Source of the DNA: Coptis chinensis | Taxonomy: Eukaryota > Streptophyta > Magnoliopsida > Ranunculales > Ranunculaceae | DNA: 64,000 bases | Assembly (NCBI GenBank): GCA_015680905.1 | Contig: CM027380.1 | Coordinates: 35,518,001 to 35,582,000, forward strand | Reading direction: 5' to 3' | Part shown: one piece after another, positions 57,729 to 64,000 of the stretch | Numbering within the stretch: the stretch's first letter is position 1 | Layout: every line of letters starts with the position of its first letter | Position numbers and translations under genes: made by a program | Notes under the pieces: generated by a model | Told to the model about the DNA's origin: nothing | Seen by the model: only the letters and a program-made list of their open reading frames with translations | Databases searched by the model: none

Positions 57729-57952
57729 CTAAAGGGCAAAGTGTATGGTGGCAGACTCGACCTCCATTTGTGAGACATCTTGAGAACCACAATACTACAT
57801 ACTTTAGATTTACTCACTAAGCACTGTTGTATTGAGAAGGGTACATGGTTGTTTTATCCTTCTTAGTCCAGTCATGTCAGAATGTTCTTATTTTTTCTTC
57901 TTATAACCTTTATTCTTTTAAGTTAATCAATTACCTTTTAGCAAAAAAAAAA
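57729..57952 (+). other. LINE 3' UTR and A tail
   Basis: About 220 bp of AT-rich sequence after the ORF2 stop, ending in the A tail at 57943-57952. Confidence 0.7.
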
Positions 57953-58218
57953 TTCTGCCCGCGTTGACTTTTCAACTTTTGACTGGGCTTTACAAAGGCT
58001 TTGTCTCCTTGAATCTTGACCTTTAATCACAAAACTTCTTAGCAACCAACCCTTGCTCCTTTATCTCACCAAAGTGGCATATTTCTTCACATAATTGACT
58101 TCAATGCCTGAAATACATAAAAACATGTAATCAACATTAACTCTTATTTATTACTTGCATAATTGGTCTAAAAGTATAATTATTAAGGGGTTAAAACTAT
58201 AGTTTTGGGCTCTTATCA

Positions 58219-58279
58219 GCTATCCTTATCTTGGTGGGCGTTTATCCATATCAAGTTTGACCCGGCCTTATTTCCAACA
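58219..58279 (-). repeat. Start of the copia 3' LTR
   Basis: On the minus strand it begins TGTTGGAAATAAGG right after the polypurine tract and continues 61 bp to the C insertion point. gctat at 58219-58223 pairs with gttat at 4943-4947. Confidence 0.75.
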
Positions 58280-58293
58280 TCTCCCACTCGCCC
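58280..58293 (-). promoter_or_regulatory. Polypurine tract of the copia element
   Basis: On the minus strand GGGCGAGTGGGAGA directly before TGTTGG, typical of plant copia elements. Confidence 0.8.
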
Positions 58294-59440
58294 ACAATGG
58301 CAAATAAGGTTTCTAAGAGAAGCGTTTAAGTAAAATGCTCAGCCATTCATGTGTCTCACATGGCAAATGGTTCGTGTGACCCTAGCACACGTATCATGAT
58401 ATCTGTGAAGTAGCAAGTCGCAATAAAAATCACGACACAGTGATCTACCATGAAAGTGATCTTAAAGAAGACGAATCCGGAACCCTAATATCCGGAGAGT
58501 GTGTGTATACCCCAAGATCTGTTTGTTCCATCACCTTGACAAATAGCACTCATCCCTATGAGTCCACACCATAAAGTCAGAAATGTATCCCATGATTCAC
58601 AATTATCATCAATTGTCCTGGCCAGGTAGAATCCCAATGATTGTGTGATAAACCTTAAGTTCTTTTACCCTTTACACGCAAGTCATTGTCGTTAGAGTTC
58701 TACCAACTTCCCAGTATGCATCCAGTCAGCCTTTTAGTAAGAGCTTGTGGGGAGCAAACCAAAGTTACGAGTAGTCCTCTTATTTTCTTGACAAGGTGAA
58801 AAGTTCAAGGAGGGTACCATTCGATATGTCTTAAACAAAAAACCTATCAATTGAGCTCACATAGCAAGAATTTTTAGGGATATTTATTTTCTTGCTCTCA
58901 GGTGGTCAACTATACACATGTTGTGTGAAAACATGTCATGGCAAGAGTATCTAATTTGTTTACTCAACAATAGATATCTGTATGTCCACTCATACCATGC
59001 AAGTGTTGTCATCCCTAATGACAATTCCAAGGATACTTTGCTCCAACTTGGCAACAACCGTTTGTAGGTTTAGACAGAATCTTCCCTATGAAGCCTATTT
59101 CTTCTTATCCAATTATAAGAAGGGGCATGACTCGACACTAGGTCCACCCTTCCCATAAGGTTTAGTGACTTGTTAAGCTAAAACTCCCACTATTTAAAAT
59201 GGAAGTGACTGTTCATGTGAGTGAACCAGTCAACCCTACTGGCATACATATGAGATGATAAATAGTATAATGAGAATGCAATCGATCTGGAAAGAATGCA
59301 CGTTTATTCATTAAACCATCAAAGTGATCTTAGCATAATCACATCCTTTTTAACCCAAGCATTTTTACATGTGCAAGGAAGAGTTCCTTTGGAATACGTT
59401 TGGTCAATGGATCCGTAACCATCTGATCAGTGGATATATG
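58294..59440 (-). other. 3' non-coding region of the copia element
   Basis: About 1.1 kb after the RNase H stop. No gene recognised. Plant copia elements often have a shorter 3' region, so this one is long. Confidence 0.55.
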
Positions 59441-60436
59441 TTATGGAACTACTTTCTTCTTCAGTATCATTTGTCGTACGTAGTGGTACTTTAACTCTAT
59501 ATGTTTGGTTCTTCCATGGTACTTTGGATCTTTAACATATGCAAGAGCAGCCATGGTGTTAGTCCAGATATGAACTAGTTCAGCAGCTCTTGAGAACACT
59601 AACAAGTGTTTGATGAATCGTCTAAGCCACACAGCCTCCTGTGTGGCAGAGCAGCATGCAATATACTCAGCTTCCATAGTTGAAAGTGTTATGGAAGTTT
59701 GCTTCTTGCTGCTCTAGGATATAGCACCTCCATTCATTATGTAGGTATATCTTGAAGTTAACTTCCTCTCATCAAGGTCTCCAGCCCAGTCAGCATCGGA
59801 GTACCCAATCAGCTTAAGATATTTCCCTTGGTAGACAACCGAGTAGTCCACGGTGCCTTTGAGATACCTCATTATCTTCTTGACAGACTTCCAGTGTGCG
59901 ACCCTAGGATTTGTTTGGAACCTTGATACTAACCCAACTGCATAGCAGATGTCTGGCCTTGTACACAACATTGCATGCATAAGGCTTTCGACTGCGCTTG
60001 AGTATGGTACATTTTTCATAGCCTGAGTTTCAGTAGGATACTTGGGAGACATTTCTGAACTCAAAGACTCTCCTAGACTTACTGGGAGATCCATTTTCTT
60101 GCAATCAGTCATGTTGAATCTTTCCAAAACCTTCTTGATATATGTCTCCTGAGACGAAGACAACAAGCATTTGGGCCGATCCCGAGTTATTTTAACTCCT
60201 AAGACATAACTAGCTTCACCCATGTCCTTCATTTTGAAGTTTAATGACAACCACTCCTTAGTGGAATTTATCAATGACTTGTTGTTACCTGCTAACAAAA
60301 TGTCATCCACATATAGAGATAGAATCACAAAACCATTTTTAGATGTCTTGACATATACGCAATGGTCCTCATTTACCATTTCGAATTTGTCTTGAAGCAT
60401 AACTTCATGGAATCTCAGATTCCACTTTCTAGAGGT
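59441..60436 (-). pseudogene. Copia RT C-terminal half and RNase H
   Basis: Minus strand. The catalytic LSLYVDDILLAGN (about 60290-60330), SLNFKMKDMGEASYVLGVKI, LMHAMLCTRPDICYAVGLVS and YLKGTVDYSVVY lead into RNase H with GYSDADWAGD. A TAG near 59711 interrupts it after YIMNGGAIS. It resumes with STMEAEYIACCSATQEAVWL and DPKYHGRTKHIELKYHYV, ending at 59441. The YVDD box and RNase H residues are intact. The stops near 60435 and 59711 are disabling. Confidence 0.88.
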
Positions 60437-61273
60437 CTATTTTAAACCATATATGGATATGTTCAGCTTACACACTTTATGTTCCTGACCCTTGATTGAA
60501 AAACCAGTGGGTTGATCCATATAGATTTCCTCTTGCAATTCTCCATTGAGAAAAGCAGTTTTGATGCCCATCTGGTAAAGCTCTAAATCTAAGTGGGCAA
60601 CCATTGACAAGAGGAGACGTATGGAGGCAAATCTCACTACTGGTGAGAAGGTGTCCTCATAGTCTATTCCTTTTTTTTGGGTGTAACCTTTTGCAACAAG
60701 CCTAGCTTTGAATTTGTCTATGTTCCCTTCCACATTTTTTTTTATCTTGAGAACCCACTTGTTCCCAATAGATCTCCTATTTGGATGTAGATCAACTAAG
60801 TCCCATACTTTGTTTTTCTTTATCGACTCCAATTCGTCCTTCATAGCTTCCATCCACTTACTTGTATTGGACCCAAAAATAGACTCCTTGAATGTTTTAG
60901 GTTCATCAGATATTTCTGTAAGTGCATTGGTTATATTTATCTCCCCTTCAATCTCAAACCGACGTTTGGGGATATGGCCTCTAACACTCTTACGAGGTTG
61001 GGATTGACCAATCAGTTGACCAATGTCATTGTCACTGGAATCAGGGTTGATGAAAGTTTCATCTTCACCTTGTTCAACAGTAGTTATAAGGTTGTCAACT
61101 TCGTAAAGTCGTAGATCCTTATCAACCTCACCCTTCATTGGGTATTGATCCTCTAAGAATCTGACGTTACGTGCTTCTATTTCTGTGACATGCCCTTGAG
61201 TATCCTCCCTTAGGAAGATATACCCCTTAGAAGTCTCACTGTATCTTATAAAGACACTTCTTTCCAGGAGCAC
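60437..61273 (-). pseudogene. Copia RT N-terminal half
   Basis: About 278 residues, minus strand: an acidic linker, then KEDTFSPVV-type block DTFSPVVRFASIRLLLS, LDLELYQMGIKTAFLNGELQ and EEIYMDQPTGF, ending YGLK at a stop near 60435. In family members the YGLKQ block runs straight into the next part, so the stop is a single disabling change. Expected activity: copies element RNA in the particle. Confidence 0.88.
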
Positions 61274-62163
61274 TCAACTTCCCAAATTCTCGATTTTGAG
61301 AAGTGACAAAGGCTGCACACCCCCATGGTCTAAGGTACTTCAAAACGGGTTATCTACCAGTCCATAGTTCATAGGGTGTTTTGTCAACAGATTTTGAAGG
61401 AACTAGGTTAAGTATGTGCACAGCCGTTAACAATGCATCACCCTAAAATGAGATGGGCAAGTTAGCCTGAGCCGTCATAGACCTAACCATGTCCAGTAGG
61501 ATTCTATTCCTTCTCTCAGAGATACCATTATGCTGAGTGGTATAAGGAATAGTTAGATGTCTAGCTATACCCTTATTTTCACAGAGTTCCTTAAACTCAT
61601 CAGAAAGATACTCACGTCCATGGTCAGTTCTTAAGGCCTTTATTGTCCTATCAAGTTGATTCTCAACAAGGTTCTTGTACTTTTTAAAATAGTCCAAGGC
61701 ATCTGATTTGTGAGACATCAAGTACACGGTCCCATAACGTGTATAAGTCATCTGTGAAAGTAATGAAATACAAAGCCCCATGCCTTGCTATTACATTCAT
61801 TGGTCCACAGATGTCTAAGTGAATAAGTTGTGAAGGATAAGTTGCCCTTTGGGCTTTCCCAAAAGGTTTCTTGGTGGCCTTTCCAGCAAGATAACTTTCA
61901 CAGGTTTCCATTTTAACAGAGGTTAAGTTACCTAACAACCCTCCCCTTACTAAGTTGTCTATCCTACTATGTCCAATATGTCCTAGTCTAGCATGCCACA
62001 ATTGGCAATCAACCATTTTAGACATAAAAACTTCAGTTTGTGCTAAGTGTAATGTCATAAAATAATCCATTAAATAAGCATGACCTATCAAACTGTTATT
62101 CAACGATATCTCAAGCGAGTTCTGGAAAAAATTAAATACATAGGATTCTTGAAGTAATTTCAA
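61274..62163 (-). pseudogene. Copia GAG-pre-integrase and integrase
   Basis: Minus strand. GAG-pre-integrase block LWHARLGHIGHSRIDNLVRGG; in the zinc-binding region the second Cys is replaced (CESYLAGKATKKPF). The core is HLDICGPM (first Asp), ALRTDHGREYLSDEF (second Asp) and HNGISERRNRILLDM (Glu), so the D,D,E residues are present. A frameshift near 61770 splits it. A TAG near 61443 and another near 61355 interrupt the C-terminal part, which still shows PYELWTGR and KYLRPWGCAAF. Inactive. Confidence 0.88.
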
Positions 62164-62421
62164 AACTGATAAAAGATTTCTCCTAATTGAGGGTACAAAG
62201 AGTACTTATGCAATAAGGATGGATCTCCCACTCGCAAAATCCAACCTACAAGTGCTTGTGCCCAAAACATCAGCTACACTTTGGTTTCCCATGTGGACTC
62301 TCCGAGTTCCTTGTGGAAGTTTCCGGAAATCATCAAACAGGGACCTATCCCGACTTATGTGGTCTATCGCCACTGAATCTACAATCTAATATTGAGATGA
62401 ATCAGATAGCATGACGGTACT
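62164..62421 (-). pseudogene. Copia protease remnant, cut by element E
   Basis: Minus strand. The catalytic region reads IVDSVAIDHISRDRSLFDDF: the family DSGA motif has Val in place of Gly, which would abolish activity. It is followed by VHMGNQSVADVLG and FASGRSILIA and a TAA near 62211. Directly to the right, element E begins at 62422. Confidence 0.8.
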
Positions 62422-63816
62422 TGATAAGAGCCCAAAACTGTAGTTTTAACCCCTTAATAATCATACTGTTAGACCAATTATGTGAATAATAAGTAAGAGT
62501 TAATACTGATTAAGTGTTTTTTATGCATTTCAGGCTTCAAAGTCCATTATGTGCAGAAATGTGCCATTTTAGCGAGATAAAGGAGCAAAAAGTCAGCAGA
62601 ACTTCTGAATGCCATATCTTTGGACTCAGACCTCGGAATGAGGCCTACCTTATGTCAAAACGACCGGCTCGGAAAGAACTTTGCAATGGTCCAAGCCTTG
62701 ACCCAATCAGAGGAGCAGAAGTGGACGAAAAGTCGGTGGAAGCCAACTGCAGCTGAAGAGGCCTTTTGGATCGAAAGAATTAGGTTTTGGGCCGATTCTC
62801 TCGGCCCAAAACATGGCTCCAAGCCCATGCACGATTTTGGATCTGAATGTATAAAACAAAAGCTTAATCTTTGTTAATGGTAGATAGTTAGGTTAGAAAA
62901 TAGAGATAGCTTAGAATAGAAAGTAGCCATTAAAATAGCTTCTAGATCTAGTTTTATTTAATTGTTTTTGATTAAGTGTAGTTCCAATATCTAATTCATT
63001 TCATTAGATTAAACCTTGAATCTTGTTCTTCATTGGATTAGATCAATAAAGTAGTCTTTCTATCCATTTCGATTTTTGTCAATTCCAATTCTAGATCTAA
63101 TTTCAATTCATGTCCTTATTTCAATTTAGTCATTAAATTAGATTTCATTATTGTTAAATTAAGTAAATTTCAATGCTTTATATTATGTTTAGTTTTAATC
63201 TAAATGGAAATGATTATGAATGATTCAAGGCTAAACCTCCATTAGAGGGGGTTGTGAAGCCTTGATGAAAGCTTGATTCCGATTATCGTAGAGTCGTCGT
63301 ATTTTCTATTCCACTCTAGAAATGATTAGTTCACCATGAGAATGGGTTTAATTGTTCACATGCTAGTTATGAATTGGTAGAAATGCCATGTCTAATTAGG
63401 GATTAGGAATAACCAATTGTTCTGTGAAGCAGTTCAATTCGGATTACGACGATTCGTCGTTAGCGGATTAAGTTGAGTTAAGGTGGAATCAATCCCCCTC
63501 TAACTCCTTATCATAGAATCAACGTAGCCTTCCCATAATTATTTAGATAATCGACTAGTTGCATCTTGTGGGTAGTTGCATCGTAGTATAATTCCCTTCG
63601 TAAAAATTTCATAGACTTAAAAACGACTAGTTAGATTAGAAAACATCCATGCTAGAGCACTAGGAGTGGAACGAACTTATCTACTCCACTATATCTCATA
63701 GGATTGAGAGTAGAAATATTTGATAACTTAGAAACGTAAAAAGTATAAGTCTAGTTTACTTACGTTGTGAATCAATAGTTCATATCGTAGGTAGAATAGT
63801 CATTTTACGTTTATCA
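62422..63816 (+). repeat. 5' LTR of element E
   Basis: 1395 bp, TGATAAGAGCCC to GTTTATCA, with TATA box at 62850-62856. Similar to D's LTR but with a deletion near 62585, where GCAAAAAGTCAG replaces a longer stretch. Confidence 0.9.
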
Positions 63817-63818
63817 AA

Positions 63819-63831
63819 TGGCGCCGCTGCC
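63819..63831 (+). promoter_or_regulatory. Primer binding site of element E
   Basis: TGGCGCCGCTGCC, then ATCTTAG, the A/D form. Confidence 0.85.
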
Positions 63832-64000
63832 ATCTTAGTTGCACTTTAGCATTGTTTTCATAATAGAATTAGTAATTTTTAAGTCCCATTTCACCCGCCC
63901 ACCCTTGTTTGATTCATACTGTGGTTGCCGTTTCAGTTTTGGAAAAATTCGAAAATATAATCGAAGGCCAAGGCCAAAGAGAGCGACCAATTATGTTACT
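63832..64000 (+). other. Leader of element E, truncated by the window end
   Basis: Matches the leaders of A and D (CACCCGCCCACCCTTGTTTGATTC), with a first GAGCGACC motif at the very end. No gene. Confidence 0.7.

Larger units (their letters stand above)
55545..57952 (+). mobile_element. 5'-truncated L1-clade LINE
   Basis: 2408 bp, bounded by a 16-bp duplication and ending in a run of about 10 A (57943-57952). It retains the second half of RT, the zinc-binding region and RNase H. The endonuclease, ORF1 and the N-terminal RT are missing through 5' truncation. Confidence 0.93.
4948..58218 (-). mobile_element. Element C: non-autonomous Athila-like Ty3/gypsy element, split by unit A and a LINE
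   Basis: LTRs at 4948-6101 (3') and 54641-58218 (5') both measure 1154 bp after removing the LINE and one duplication copy. They share the ends TGATAGCC and GGCTCTTATCA in plus-strand view. The primer site (54626-54638) and polypurine tract (6102-6116) face each other correctly for a minus-strand element. Internal content in element order is leader, gag, protease, an unfamiliar tail ORF, a 2-kb non-coding 3' region and the LTR. There is no RT, RNase H, integrase or extra ORF. The 42-kb unit A (8704-50877) interrupts the tail ORF, with TGAGG on both sides. C sits in the copia LTR with near-matching 5-bp flanks. Confidence 0.85.
54641..58218 (-). repeat. 5' LTR of element C, split by a LINE
   Basis: Parts 54641-55544 and 57969-58218 together give 1154 bp, the same length as the 3' LTR at 4948-6101. 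Near-identical over the stretches compared. Confidence 0.92.
58219..62421 (-). mobile_element. Ty1/copia element, internal and LTR-start part
   Basis: Minus orientation. It includes the first 61 bp of the 3' LTR (58219-58279), the polypurine tract, a 1.1-kb 3' region and pol in the copia order protease, integrase, RT, RNase H. The left edge is the C insertion in its LTR. The right edge is the E insertion in its protease region, so gag and the 5' LTR lie beyond the window. The remaining LTR part is at about 4428-4947. Confidence 0.88.
62422..64000 (+). mobile_element. Element E: 5' end of another Athila-like element
   Basis: 5' LTR at 62422-63816, primer site at 63819 and 160 bp of leader before the window ends. 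Inserted in the copia protease region after GTACT (62417-62421). The right-hand duplication would be outside. LTR ends match A and D. Confidence 0.88.

Overview
This window is gene-poor plant DNA made almost entirely of retrotransposons nested inside one another. It looks like pericentromeric or intercalary heterochromatin of a eudicot, but I cannot name the species. The evidence is Athila-type Ty3/gypsy elements with a tRNA-Asp-type primer binding site, a Tat-type Ty3/gypsy end with an antisense extra ORF, a Ty1/copia element, and an L1-clade LINE with an RNase H domain. I found no host gene, tRNA, rRNA, CRISPR array or operon. Almost every coding region is broken by stops or frameshifts.

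Layout, outermost to innermost. (1) 1-3669 is the 3' part of a Tat-like element: an antisense, possibly intron-bearing extra ORF (468-2740, minus), a polypurine tract and an LTR (3261-3669). (2) A minus-strand Ty1/copia element has its pol at 59441-62421. Its 3' LTR is split in two: 58219-58279 on the right and about 4428-4947 on the left. (3) Element C (4948-58218, minus) sits in that copia LTR. It is an Athila relative whose two LTRs are both 1154 bp once a LINE inserted in the right one is removed. It encodes gag and protease followed by an unfamiliar 'tail', with no reverse transcriptase or integrase. (4) Unit A (8704-50877, plus) sits inside C's tail ORF with a TGAGG target duplication. 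It has gag, protease, RT, RNase H and integrase, then two extra ORFs (aORF1 and aORF2). (5) Element B (19342-28611, minus, duplication CATAC) is inside one aORF2 copy. Element D (34876-47653, plus, duplication CGTAT) is inside a second aORF2 copy. (6) A 5'-truncated LINE (55545-57952, plus, 16-bp duplication) lies in C's 5' LTR. (7) Element E (62422 to the window end, plus) lies in the copia protease region.

The most notable signals are these. Non-autonomous gag-protease-tail elements (C and D) share the same unrecognised domain where RT and integrase should be. An apparent internal TATA promoter lies about 320-360 bp upstream of aORF2. Arrays of a GC-rich motif with alternating spacing occur in the leaders. 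A large inverted repeat of Athila 3' ends spans about 28.8-33.6 kb. Element B carries a doubled primer binding site. The G-rich polypurine module recurs at several internal sites.

How the parts would have worked together: the A-type element supplies RT, RNase H and integrase. C, D and possibly E share its LTR ends, primer site and polypurine tract, so they could have been mobilised in trans. This is inference. None of the copies here looks able to encode a full set of intact proteins.
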